The position numbers were made by a program, and so were the translations under genes. DNA of 64,000 bases. Source: Amphibalanus amphitrite (Eukaryota > Arthropoda > Thecostraca > Balanomorpha > Balanidae). This document shows positions 32,512 through 44,596 of this stretch, piece by piece. The notes under the pieces were generated by a model. That model was given only the letters and a program-made list of their open reading frames with translations, was not told where the DNA came from and made no database searches. The stretch covers positions 248,001 to 312,000 of the forward strand of contig NW_024881852.1 in the NCBI RefSeq assembly GCF_019059575.1, in the 5' to 3' direction. The stretch's first letter is position 1. The number at the start of each line of letters is the position of its first letter.

Positions 32512-32990
32512 CAGGCGCGGATACAAGGGGGGCCATGGGGGCCATGGCCCCCCCCCCTTGGCCGATTTTTTTCAAAAATAAAATAAAAAGTTAAAAAGTT
32601 AAAAAGCTGAAAAGGGGGCCTCCTGAAAATAAAGTGGCCGAAATCCGATGAGTTTTTTTTTTTAACCTACCCACTTAGTTGTTTCTTAGAAGACTAGCTG
32701 AGAAGACTTCTTTGTTAGAAGATTGGTAAAGCTTTTCATAACTTGGAGGTCTCTTATACTCACAGAGATGACCACTTTTACAGGGCCTCCTAACCTGCAC
32801 AGAGGGCCTCCAAGCCTGCACAGACGTTGAGATGTTGCCTGAACAGCTAGATAAGCTCAATAGACGCAGTTTTTTTTGGGGGGGGGGCCCAACAAGTGGG
32901 AAGATGGGGCCTCCAACAGGTGGGATTATGGGGGGGGGCCTCCTGGTTTCTAATGGCCCCTCTCTTGGAGATTTTCTGGATCCGCCCCTG
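32512..32990. mobile_element. element G: 479-bp hAT-like MITE
   Basis: The exact 8-bp duplication TGCATAAC (32504-32511 and 32991-32998) flanks ends CAGGCGCGGATACA and, on the complement, CAGGGGCGGATCCA. The interior has GGGGGCCATGGGGGCCATGG beside the left end and AAGTGGCCGAAATCCGATGA at about 32633, the latter shared with D and H. Confidence 0.9.
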
Positions 32991-32998
32991 TGCATAAC

Positions 32999-34289
32999 AT
33001 TGCTCTTGCTTTCGTTTCTTTGCTTTCTATTTAGTCCGATTGCTTGCCTCATGTCGTATGTCTACCTTTACGTAGCTGTGCACTTAAAGCTATCCGGCAT
33101 GCCTAACTAAATTGATTAAAACAACTTAATTAAAATTGAATCAATATATTTTGATACAAATAAACTACAATTGTGTGAACGAAACGTGGTGATATAGAAG
33201 TGAATATCGTTTCAAAATTTCAAATGCCTAAATTAGAATTTTTAAGCACTGTCTCTACTCTCTCGCGATAGCTACGCATTGCCATCGATATGAAGTATAA
33301 GTAGTGTCTAGTGTCTATGGCATGCATATGACATGTCTATTGTCTATGTTAAAGTGTCTATGGCATTGCTTTGGTGGATATCGGTGTCATACCGGTGTCA
33401 CTCATCCCTTCTTGCTCTCCCCATGGTACATATAAGTTATTCAATGGTGGCGATTATATGGCCTTGCAGTGGCGATGATCTAACCGGCTTTTGCGACCGG
33501 GCCCTTTCTAACCGTAAAAAAAATAAAAAACCATCACCCAATCTGGTTCTACATAACATGAGAACACCTCGGGGTCAGTAATTTTCAAACGAACCAAGGC
33601 TTAGCGGACTTCCACCTCTAGGCTCTATTGCATACATGCTTAGTGAGCACGGAGCCGCTATTGCCGCGTTGGGACCGTAGGGGACCACACCGGGTTCTGC
33701 CTTACCTGACTACTGACTTTTGGGAGCCTCTTACTGACTGATCTGCAGGGTTGTATCCGAACGGGAGTCTGTTCCATCCAGCCCATTGCAAACAGGCCCT
33801 ATTTTACGTCTCTGCCTGACATTCTTATCGCCTCTGACCTTCTGAGGCAGAATTGTTCCAAATCGGGCCAAGTGAGCCATGGCGTGATTTGGCGGGACCT
33901 GGAGCAAATTGAGTCGCTTCTGACAGGCCATTAATTGGACCGAATCCTTTCTTACCGATCGTACCACACACACACCGGATGAAAGTACCCTCTATAGGTA
34001 TAGCATAACGTTCCCCAAAGAACGGGCCCTGAACGACTTTTCTGTTTCGAAGACTGCAGGACCAAATTTAAATGACTTCGCGTTTTTAATTTAAACAAGC
34101 TATTAAACATATGTGCGACACGTGTTTTATGGGTCATTTTATAACACGCCTACATGGACCATAAGCTGCACTCCCTCATGACCCTGGCTGCAGACTGCAG
34201 TAGTTAAATACGCAATTCTCAGTCTCATACCGACGGCGACACACTCTTGGCTCATCTCTGTCAGATGTTAGTCAGATGTTGTTGACAGA
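32999..34289. other. unassigned spacer
   Basis: AT-rich to about 33500 with repeated GTCTATGTTAAAGTGTCTATGG words, then mixed sequence. No gene-like frame was seen. Confidence 0.45.
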
Positions 34290-34479
34290 CCAGTTTTACC
34301 AACAGAAAAATAACCACCTACCGGATTTGTTTTGCCTAAAGACCGCTTCACATACTTCACATGCCTAAAGACGTAAGCGCGATGGGCACGTAAGCGGATA
34401 GGACTTAACCGTTTGCGCTCCGTCTGTGAAGCGGTCTTTAAATTCCGCCAGGCGGCTAATTTTCTGTTGGTAAAACTGG
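34290..34479. mobile_element. MITE N with a smaller MITE inside
   Basis: Outer inverted repeats CCAGTTTTACCAACAGAAAA (34290) and complement TTTTCTGTTGGTAAAACTGG (ending 34479) are a perfect 20-bp pair. Inside lies a 100-bp element (34339-34438) with ends AAGACCGCTTCACA and complement, between TA duplicates. Confidence 0.82.
34339..34438. mobile_element. 100-bp TA-flanked MITE inside N
   Basis: AAGACCGCTTCACA and TGTGAAGCGGTCTT are perfect 14-bp inverted ends. TA is found at 34337-34338 and 34439-34440. The interior is a short unique sequence with TAAGCG words. Confidence 0.75.
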
Positions 34480-34625
34480 CCACTGGTCTCCGCGACGGGT
34501 GCATTTCTATTATTTGGCTCCCAGCCCGTGGTTTTTCATCCTCGAGGACCCTACTAACCGGTTCCCGGTTTTCGCTCCCAGCTCCCGACTCCCGTATCTC
34601 CCTCCTCTATCACTGGCTCAGTCCT

Positions 34626-34829
34626 GTATGTATGTATGTATGTATGTATGTATGTATGTATGTATGTATGTATGTATGTATGTATGTATGTATGTATGTA
34701 TGTATGTATGTATGTATGTATGTATGTATGTATGCATGTATGTATGTATGTATGTATGTATGTATGTATGTATGTATGTATGTATGTATGTATGTATGTA
34801 TGTATGTATGTATGTATGTATGTATGTAT
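34626..34829. repeat. TATG tetranucleotide microsatellite
   Basis: About fifty TATG units, interrupted once by TGCATG near 34733. Long open frames reading MYVC or HTYI repeats on the two strands are artefacts of the array. Confidence 0.98.
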
Positions 34830-37761
34830 TTACATCACAAGCCTTCCACATACAGGATGGCGATTACGGCCTAGATCCGAGTCATAGTCAGTTGGTAACA
34901 AGCATGCACAGGTAGCCTCCTCCACCGACCCCTTCCTCGGACAACTGTCCCCGATTCCCTGTCGCTGGCCGCCGGCATCGGTCCCAGTCAGCGCGCCGGA
35001 AGTGGCGGCGCGTCACTGCTAACAAGCCGGAACCGTTTGAAGCGGACTACTGTGCGTCGAGCGGCGACAAGGCGGCCCTGTTCGGGTGGGCGCCGGCCGC
35101 CGGGCCCGCCGAGTCGGCTGCTGTTTACGGCCGGTAATGGGCGCGGCAGCGGCCAGGCGCGCGGCCCACCTTTGCTGCGGCGCGCGCTGCACTAACGTTT
35201 GGTGGAAACGGTAAACGCCGCCGCGAGATCAAAGCGAGCGGCGACTCATAACGTGTCGGCGCCGACAGCCGTCGGCCGGCGCCCCCGCGGGCCGTCTGGT
35301 GAGCCGCCCTGTCACAGGTGGGATACCTGTGACTCGCGGCCCGGGCGCGACTCGTGAACGGCTCACGAACTGCAGATCACGACTGGTTCAAAAATCAGCG
35401 GTCCTCGGTTAGTTAGTGAGCCGTTTTAACGGTTCATCATCGCGGCTAACTTATCATTTCTGTAGCATCGGTTGCATCGGTTACGACGGCTGCAGTTGGG
35501 AATAAACCAGACGGTGTATGTACTCTAGGACACTTTTCTTTGAAATTGATGCATTCGTGTCAATGTATCAAACAAATATCTATTCCACACCCACGTTGAA
35601 CTCAAATATTACTTATGCGTTCTATTTATGGAGTGAAGCGGCGGTGCCTGAACTCAGTGCATATAGTTTTCATTCGGACGTCAATGCCCGCTTTCAGGAC
35701 GAGACGAGTCCCTGCTATGGGGCTTTATCCTGCATACCGTCATTGGATGTGCTATCTATCTGTATGACTACATACAGCGATGACACGAACCATCTGCATT
35801 TATCTCAAATAAACAAACAACTGCGGATAGTTAGTGATTCAATCTCTTTCTTTTGACAGCTGATCTGTAGCTCCGTGGGACACTTGGCCGGCCTGACGGT
35901 GTTGTATACTGCTAATTCAGGCTGGTCGTTACGTTCGCTGACACGGCAGCGTTCCCGTCACATCAGCGGACACCGAGCCGGGCGGCGCCGCGGCTCACCA
36001 CCCAACAAAGACGCCATTCTGCCGGGCCGGAGCGCTGCCAGACCGGCGACGGCCATTAGCCGGCGCCCGACACCGTCACCAGTTGCCGATTACAGTGGCT
36101 CAAATGCCCGCTGACGGTCACGCTCCAACGAGTGGCCGGTAAATATTTGGCGTCGCCTGTACCGTTGCGGCGCCGCGGCGTTGCCGGCTGCCGCCGCAGC
36201 CCAGGGTCTACTGACGAGTTCACGCGTTTCTCCCGGTTCCACGGCGGTTCACGGGCTCCGCTCGGCCCCGCGGCGGCTCTGTGCAGTCCACGTGTCTCGT
36301 CCGAGCGGCGCCGGATGGCGTACTTACCTTGGCACGTCGCGGCGGGCGCCCGGTGCCGCCGGCAGCCATTTTGGTGGCCGCCAGCGGCGGCTGCCGACGC
36401 TCCGTGTCGGCGTCACGACAGCCCTGCGGCGGCACAGCGGCGCCCCGCCGCCGGCGTGCGTCAGTCAGCCGGAGGAGGCGCACCTGACCGGCGAGCCGCG
36501 CGGCCGATCTCAGTTGGCTGCCTGCCCGAGACAGAGAGCCTATTGAGTGGTATCGAGACAGCTAACCTGCAATTTTACGGAAGGTCCCGTTGTTCAAGCT
36601 TGTCTGATGGATGATAAAACTCCCCTTTATACTGAGTCGTCTATTTCCCTGCTGGCCTCGTTTTCGCTTTGTGGACCACTCATCCATGGCGGTTATTGAG
36701 ATTTCAGGAAGCGCCTTGTATGGAGGCTGAAAGCTCGTGAGCGTGTCCGGAGTGGCGTCTCCTTTGGTCGGGGGCGGCACGCGACCGGCCGGCCGCCAGC
36801 TGCTCTCCAGCCGTCATCTCCGAGAGCTATCCAAATAATTAGCGTCTTTGGGGAGGGCGGCGGCGCGTGAAGCGTCTCGTCGGTCGGCGGCCGTGTGATC
36901 CCGCTCCCCGGATGCGGCCCTCTCCGGCGTCGTCTTCCGCCGGCCGGTCCGACACAAAACTATCGGCCCATCGCTACAGCCGACTTTGTGTAACAGATTA
37001 GTTAATGACATGATGGCCGACGGAGCGGCGGGCGGCCGGACCACTCAGCGCAGTGAGCCGGTCACCGGGCTCCGGCGGGACGGCCGGACGGGCACCTGGC
37101 CGGCCCTGGATCCAGTGACGGGCCGACGACGGCTGGGCGGCGGCGAAATTAGCCGGCGCTAATACGGCGAGTCAGGGACTGTGCCGCTCGGCCTGACGCC
37201 GCTCTGTTTTGGCCGGTCATGCTCGGCTGGACGCGGCCTAAACAGGCCGGCTGCTGGCGGCCGTCCGTCGGCGCCGCTGGAATAAACAGCTGCCGCCTGC
37301 CGTACCAAGTCATACTGTGCCGCCGTGCACCGCCGCCCGGCGGAACAGCCTGCCCGCAGTCAGATAGTGGAGGCGCCGCCACAGTGCAAGGCAGGCAAAG
37401 GCCAACTGCAAATATTTGTTGTAGCTAAGCTAGGGTTGCTGGACTAACAAGAGATGTTGGCCCGTGGCCGACAAGGAGCACTAGCGAATCCGGGAGGACG
37501 GGGGGGGGGGGGCTTACCTATATCGTACTTACTTACTACAGTACCTACGTCCTACATAGGTACTTGCTTGCATAGAGCCTAGAACCAAATTCAATCATTT
37601 TTAGGATACATGTTAACAGCACACAAAAAGCCGCATTTTCCGATCAAAAAAGGAAGTTAAAGTGAAAATTAGACTGATATGCTAATTATGATAAATTTTA
37701 GTGCGCTCATAATACTAGTAAGTGATCATTCTCAGCAGACGTCGTCAGCATCATCCACTGT
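34830..37761. other. GC-rich unassigned region, possibly regulatory
   Basis: Mostly CpG-rich (34920-35400, 35870-37400) with unique sequence between. Open frames of 60-160 codons exist on both strands, consistent with composition rather than genes. No recognised domain. An AT-rich gap with a G run at 37500-37510 lies before element P. Confidence 0.4.
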
Positions 37762-38000
37762 CAGGAGCTGATTCAGGAAATCGCTCAGGTGGGGGAGGGG
37801 AGGTACTATTCCGAATCCGAATCGGGACCCCCCATCGATGGAGCCCTACCTACCCCCAGAATTTTAAGCCCGGATTTCATCCACTTTATTTTGAGGGACC
37901 CCTACCTAATGTTTGCTTTTTGGCAAAAAGAAAACAGAAACGTTGAAAAAGTTGCCCACGGGGAAACTAAGGCCCCCATCCGCCCTTGGATCCGCCCCTG
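37762..38000. mobile_element. element P: short hAT-like element, relative of G
   Basis: The right end, as complement, reads CAGGGGCGGATCCAAGGG, the terminus of G. The left end CAGGAGCTGATTCAGG is a diverged match. Flanks ATCCACTG and ATCCACTT differ by one base and one position of offset, compatible with an eroded 8-bp duplication. Confidence 0.6.
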
Positions 38001-38014
38001 ATCCACTTTATTAG

Positions 38015-38926
38015 TCCTCGCCGGCACAGGAGGGTTGATGCCCCTAAGGCTTTTCGCGAATAACTCGCGTATAAAGCGTCCGATCGCGACGAAACTTTCA
38101 GTACTGTCGAGTTTACACATTTTCTGATTATTTCATGATCCCGACCCAAATGATCTTTGATCTATGACCTATTTCTCGAGACCATGTTTGGCCGGAATCG
38201 CGATTCGACGTATGTCGGCCCACATTAGCCGCGCGTTTGCAGTCTTTTCGTGGCTTCAAGCGTTCAAACATGTGATATGATGTTGGTCTCATGCATTAGA
38301 GTGGGTTTCAAGGTCACCTGAAGGTCAGGTCAGGTCACTGACCTTTGATGACCTCGGCTCACTTTTTCGAGTTTTACATGTTTCTAGGCTAGTTTTTGGA
38401 GCCGAATTCGAATTTCGCAACCATTTGAACATTTACGAAGTAGTTTTGGTGCCTTCGTAACATGTTACGAAGCTATCAGAAAGGGTTACAAATACCCCTT
38501 GTATAGGGTTACAAATACAAATACACATTACAAATACCCGGCAGAACCCCTACTGGTTGATCTGACCTGACCTGACCCGACCTGGCCTAAATGGACGAAG
38601 ACATCATCTGTGATCAAAATTAACATGATATTCGTGATCAGTACCCCGAAAAAACCCTATAGAAGCCACACTACGAAGTTCTAACAGGTCCCGATTTTCC
38701 CGACTTTTGGGTTATTGACCGGCTGACCTGCAGGAAGGTCATTGTCAAGTGTCAACCAATAACCTGGGACTTTAAAATTGGATGTCATCGGCTTCTTCTC
38801 ATCACGGGCAACACGCTTGTCTTTTCTACGAAGCTCTAGCTCGATCAGGGGCTAAACGCGAGGGGGGTCGCACCAACTTGTGCCGTCGAAGGACGCAAAA
38901 TGGCCTGTGCGGCTGTGCCGGCGGGG
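38015..38926 (+). mobile_element. E-family element, copy E4
   Basis: Starts TCCTCGCCGGCACAGGAGGG after TTAG (38011-38014), matching TTAA-CCCTCGCCGGCC of E1, and ends CTGTGCCGGCGGGGG before TAAAAG. It shares TTTTCGCGA, repeated GGTCAGGTCAGGTCA sites and GGCGAGGGGGGTCG-type text with E1. It is about 0.9 kb and directly abuts element P. Confidence 0.65.
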
Positions 38927-40038
38927 GTAAAAGTAATTGAATGAAAATGCGTTCATTTTGCCATGCAATAATTTCCCATTAAATCCAATAAGCGGGTGAC
39001 ATAAAGTGAGGCTCCCTAAGTGAGCTATAGTGTTTAACAAATGGCAGCCTCTGCCCTCTACGTATATGCCAAGGGAGGCTGTCCCCGAGGTTGAAGGGAA
39101 CTTCGGACGCCTTTCGCTCTGCGCGGCGCCACCCAGCAGCTATTGTAACTGCCTGTTTGTCGAGGAAACAGCGGATCGCACTTGAATCCATTGATTGTCG
39201 GTGTGTCAGGTGCTGCTGTTCCCAGCTCGACGGGCGCAACGGACTGGCGCGCAAACAGTTATGGCGCGCGCTCCCCGGCCGCCGGCCCCAAATCAAACAG
39301 CGAACGGCCCGCCGGCCGGAGGGTGCACTGCAGACACTGATTGCTGCTCGCGCAGACGCGGCGGGGCTTAATTGTTGAGGTGCGTAGTCTGGCGGTAAAG
39401 GAAACACTCCACTAACGATCTGACAACGGCCACGACAGTTATCCCAGCGCAAGGCGAGTAAATCTGCCTAATCAGCTGTATCAAGTGACAAGTCTCTTCA
39501 ATGTTTCCACAAGGCTCTATGGTGCGATTGTTTAGATGTATTCAAACAAGGCTAATGCGTCTAATATTGTGAGGTGCGCAAGACGGTAGGCACATTAGCC
39601 TTTCTAACTTCTCCATACATGATTTAATAGCACGTTAATAGAATAGCCGTTTTCACGACGGTCTATCCGGCGAGTGCACCTGACTTGACCAAATCTGCAC
39701 CTTATCTCTTTTACCGCAAATATCTTCATTTTATGAATTTATTTCAGTGTTTTAATCGATGATGCTCTCTGATAATAGAGACACACGTCACACTGAACCT
39801 GATTTGACCAAATCTGCACCTGATGATGATCTGCAGCACCAGATGTGCACCAAATGTGTACCAGATGGCCGTCGTGAAAACGGCTTATATCTTCTTATGA
39901 AGATATGGCTCTTGAGAAAACTTCAGAAGTTCGTGATACTGCAGGTCATTACAGCAGATGGCGACAATAGTGTGTCTTTTAACATGGCGGCGACATTGTG
40001 ACAGGCTGTGCCTTTTAATCACGTTCTGAAACACAAAG
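38927..40038. other. unassigned spacer
   Basis: Mixed composition. A duplicated phrase CCTGATTTGACCAAATCTGCACC / CCTGACTTGACCAAATCTGCACC occurs at 39678 and 39797. No gene was recognised. Confidence 0.4.
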
Positions 40039-40080
40039 CGGCTGGATTCCCCCACGATTAAGCGTGGGGGAATCCAGCCG
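40039..40080. repeat. perfect 18-bp hairpin
   Basis: CGGCTGGATTCCCCCACG, a 6-base loop ATTAAG, then the exact complement. No flanking target duplication and no downstream U-run are present, so neither a MITE nor a terminator is clear. Its use is unknown. Confidence 0.9.
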
Positions 40081-43000
40081 AACAGTTGTCAACAGTCTAC
40101 ACCAGTGTGTTGTTGACTATTTTCTGCAGTCTGTTCTCGCGGTCGCCAGCGCTCCTTTGTCTGCTTTGTGCCACCTATTGTCTTTTGTCTGCAGCGTCTG
40201 GTTGCCTGCAGCTGTCTGCTTAATGTTTGTCCTCGACACCAGTCGCCGTCACAGGCTTGGAGACGGCTTTTGAGCTGAAAGTTCATCTCGCCCGTCAATT
40301 CACGGGCGACACATTCTGCTTTGTTGTCGCCGGTTGGAGTGCAACCCTCCATGTCAAATTAAACGCTGCCACCGTCTGCAGACTGGGCACTTTCATCGGG
40401 CGCCCAATGGATCGGAAGGCATGAGAGTTGTAGTGGTGTGTATGAATCGTCGCTCCTCTGTTCAGGTCAGTGCCCGTGTATGTACGTACCTGTCCTATGC
40501 CGAGGTGTGCGGCGGCTCCCCTCCCGTCGCCGACCGTCAGCAGCCTCTGACGACCGCGCTGGGCCGCGCCGGGATCCTGGTCCGGTCACAGACGTCAGCC
40601 CGGAACCCCGGCCCGGTCACAGACGTCAGCCTGGAACCCGGCCCGGTCGGTCACAGACCTCCGTTCGACAGCCGTGTCGCCGGAGACGGTGGGCTCATCA
40701 ATAACGGGTGCCGCGCCGCCGCCGGGAAGGGGTGACGCCTCGCCGCGCCGGGCGCCACTCGGTCTGCCAGGGTCCCCTCCCCCTCTCTGCTCCCCTGCCG
40801 CGTCTCCGGAAACTCTCCCCACCGGCGCCGTCTCATACCGTGACCCGGCGGTGACCCTGACCAGCCACACCGGCACCGGCGGCCCGCTCCGGGCCCCACA
40901 CACGCCGGGGGACCTCCTGCGCCAACACGGCAGGGGACCGAGCCCAACGCAGTCGACGGTCGTCGCGAGCTCGCCTAGCCCAGAACCTGAGGGCCGAGGT
41001 AATCCTGATCTATCGGGAGCAATATTCTCTGTCACGAGACGGTGTATGGTACTATACCACTGCCTTTTGGCTTGTCAGGTGTTGATTCGATTTCTGTCAG
41101 TTCCCGAAGTTCCCACTGCGTGTTGGCTGATCCACACAGTACAGCCGAAGGGACGGTGTCCGGTGGCAGAGTCGCCGGCCAGTGCCGGAGCCTCGTTCGA
41201 CCCCGTCCGCCGTCACACGGTCCGCTGCCATCGGCACCCGAATGTAAACAGCCGACGCGTTCGGTGTCAGTATTTTGGGCGGCGCGGAATGCCGACAGCT
41301 TCCTGCCGCCGAACGGGCTGCCGGCGCATTCTTAACGCCTTTTTGCCGGCGGTAATTTGTCAGCGAACAGATTGCCTTCCGTCGGCGCCGACGGCGTGCC
41401 GCCGCGCCGTTCCGCGCGCCGGACACGGACACAGCCGGCGGCGAAAAACGCGCCGCTGCATGCCGCTCGCTCGCCGCACTGGTAAACAGCGACACTGACA
41501 TAACGACCGCCAGTGAGGCAGAAAGGATGCTGTGAGCATCGGTTGTAACATGGCGTTGTCCTTATTGATAAACCCAACGGCCGTCGAGCAGACAGTGCGT
41601 AACTAGCAGTTCCAGCCGCCTCTTAGTCATCTAATCTAGGCTGGTTGTCTTAGCTCAACGATCGTGAGATCCGTTCCACGAAAAAAGGCTATCTTATTTT
41701 CTCGAAAAGCTTTGCTTTTTTGAAATTCAAAGGCATTCTATTGAAGTGACTTAATTTGTCACCTAATGATACCAATAAGTAAACAGGCCAGTCTATCGTT
41801 CAGCCAATCACCTTCGAATCGAATGATTTGCTAACGAAGGAACGGCGGATCTGATTGACTGGCTCATGTTTGAAAAAAACATTCATTCGGCTTCGTGTCA
41901 TCTAAATATCATCTTTGCAAGCTAGAATTAAACATGACTTCGAATTTCGATTATCAGCGTATTTAAAGTGACGAAATCATCGAAGATGGATCAAAAGATT
42001 GATGGCAAATTTACGCGTTCGATTTTCAAATACGGCTCCGCTGTGTGGCCGGCCGTTTCACCCGTGTCACATAGCCGACAGCCGTGCCGTCTGCGACACT
42101 CGGCCTGTGTGACACTGCCGAGCCGTCTGTGACACTGCCCGTCTGTGACACTCGGCCTGTGTGACACGGCGGCGAGCAGCGTGTCCCTCCGGAGCGGCGG
42201 CAGCTCGTCTGTCAGCGCGCTGGCCTATTTAGGGGGCGGCGGCGGCCATCGCGGCGCGGCGACACACCGGCTCCACAGGGGGCCGGCCGAGAGCGGCTCA
42301 TCATTGATCACCGGCCGCCCCCGCCCCCGCCCCCGCCCCCGCCCACCGGCTGGCCGCGCCGAGCAGGCGCCGACGATGAGAAATGACGCCCAATTGTTTG
42401 TTAGTAAATATGGGGCTGAGAAGATTAGCTGTGCAAAAACAAGATCTTCGCGAGTCTTCGAAGTAATCATTTAAACAAGAAATCTCACGCTCTCCACTAG
42501 TAAAAAGTCAGGACGCCGCCGGTCGGCCTGCTCAAGCAATGACAAAAACAGACAATGTGAAAACAACAGGCCTGATGTATGGTCCGTGTCAGGGCTCTCT
42601 CAGCAGACGGGCATTTTTTGCGGCCGGCCCGGATGGCCAAGTAACCGCCCCCAGCTCATTATGCGGCCATTTGTAAATGGCCATCAGCAGCGGCCCAGCC
42701 GGCGACGACAAGCGGCTCAACAAGCGCGGCTCTGCCGGCGAGTGGGCGGCTCTGACGAGGGGGAGGCGAGAGGGGAGGGTGACAGAAACAGGGGCTCGGA
42801 TGTACTCAGAGACGAGGATTTAGGCAGGCTGTGGTGGCGTCATGGAGAAGTGGAAACTGTAGCCAAGTTACCCTCTGGAAGTGATCGATGCCACGAAATG
42901 CCTTCTTTCACAAGTTATTTGCGCTGATCCGCCGCCGGATGGGCCATTCCGTGGGCGCGGGTGCCAATGTTTCCCGTCTGGGGCGGGGGCTCGATTGTCG

Positions 43001-43732
43001 GCTGTGGCACTGAATGGTGTTGGCGGTGGCCGCGAGCATTGTCTGTTTTGTGGCGGACCATCAGTGTGACAGATCAGCTCGTCCGCGCCGCTGATTGCCG
43101 CTGTGCGCCTGATTGGCCGCGGCCGTGCTGCGCCAGATTGGGTGCGCCACTCGCCGCGTCTGCCGCGCTCCCTCGGGACGCGTCAGAAATGGCGCGATAC
43201 CGCCGGCCGGCCACCATTGAAGCGGCGCCCGATTAAATCAGCAAGGAATGACTGCAGCGCGGATCAGGCCAGATTGAATGACGGAGAAAAAGAGAATAAA
43301 TTTGTCTCCGGGAGGGAGACAAACGACCGATAACAATGGAGGCGGCGCCAAACTCTTTATTGAGCCCGCTGGCGGCGTTGATTAAACGCGATGAATACCG
43401 CCCGGGAAGTGACGATGGAGCGTCTTCAGAGGTGGGGAGAGTGACAGGGGACGACTCGCCCCTCTGCATCCGGCCCGGGTGACGTCACAGCAGAGGGCGA
43501 TGTGTTATACATAACTGTGTGGGTAAATAGGAAATGTGCTCGTGCACATGTGCAGATAAAAGTTTGGCATTGTGAGAATACCGTAAAATTTAATGGTAAC
43601 ATTCACAGCTCTCTATTTCGCAAATTAAATGTTTATTGGTAACTTCTCATACGTATTAGCAAAAAAATTGGCTTGGCCTGTTTTTAACTAATTAAGCTCA
43701 ATAAGTATTTGATGCATAGGTACCTACATAAT
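40081..43732. other. GC-rich unassigned region with short tandem repeats
   Basis: Holds a 33-bp tandem (CCGGTCACAGACGTCAGCC) at 40577-40655, a GTCTGTGACACT minisatellite at 42085-42165 and a CCCCCG run at 42316-42346. Long open frames such as 40674-41498 consist of Pro/Arg/Ser text without a domain. No gene is supported. Confidence 0.4.
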
Positions 43733-44596
43733 TACGAGCGAGCGAGCGCAGCGAGCGAAGCGAAGTCTTTTCAATACATATAACGGAAAAATCTCAGTAT
43801 GAGCGGCCCGGCCCGGCCTGCAGCTTTTGAGAGGCTTATATCTCAGCAACCGCTGGACCGATTGGCCTGCGGTCTATTTTGCTGGGTAGCCCCATCCCTT
43901 CTACCCCGTAATTGACTACTTTTGTCTTTTGATACATCTCAGTGACCGTCGTGGCGCGTGCCACGTGAAAAGTCAAGGGTGCTCAAGCTGTTTTGCAGAA
44001 GTAGTGATTTTGAGACGCTTATATCTCAGCAGCCGCTTGGGCGATTGTCTTGCGGTAATTGTTATAGGGTAGCTGCCGGCCTGCATCCCTTCTACCAAAG
44101 GTCGGATAGTACTCTTGATCTATGTGAGTGACCCCCACTGCACGTGCAAAATGCAAAAAGAAGAGGTGCCAAATTTGTTCCCATTTCAATAGCTCGGTAA
44201 TTACTGGGGCGTTTTCGCTGAAACTTGGCATACAGGTAGGCAAGCAGGTATAGGCACCCACCAGGCAATGCATTCCCATGTGTTGCGGTTGGGGTGCTGC
44301 TGCACGTGCGCACGTGCAGGGGGCGTTTCCAGATCTCGAGAACGGCTGGGCCGATTGCGCTCAAATTTGGTACACGGTTTGGGACCGGTTAGTAGGGTGC
44401 CGTGCAAAAGTCAGTTTGGATCCCGCACGTGCGCACGTGCAGAATGCCGCATCCAGGTCTCAGGAACGGCTGGGCCGATTGCGTTCAAATTTGCCACACC
44501 GCTAGCGACCGGTTAGAAGGGTGCTTTGCACAAGCCCGTTGCAAGTACCCTCTCGCCCTTCCGCACGTGCAGGGCTCACTATCTCGCTCGCTCGTT
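43733..44596 (+). mobile_element. repeat I, copy 2, with both termini
   Basis: Begins ACGAGCGAGCGAGCGCAGCG and ends CTATCTCGCTCGCTCGTT, so the first and last 13 bp are inverted repeats. About 864 bp, a direct copy of 20383-21190. The interior has three GCACGTGC sites and two diverged copies of an AACGGCTGGGCCGATTGCG phrase. This looks like a non-autonomous DNA element. The flanking duplication is unclear. Confidence 0.75.

Noticed and set aside
34618-34915. Open frames of 77-153 codons reading MYVC or HTYI repeats
   Set aside because: They are translations of the TATG microsatellite in different phases.
40039-40080. Histone-type 3' stem-loop or bacterial-style terminator
   Set aside because: Stem is too long, the loop differs, there is no U tract, and no histone or other gene lies next to it.
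40674-41498. 274-codon plus-strand frame in GC-rich DNA
   Set aside because: Low-complexity Pro/Arg/Ser text, begins in a minisatellite, and has no recognisable domain or splice signals.
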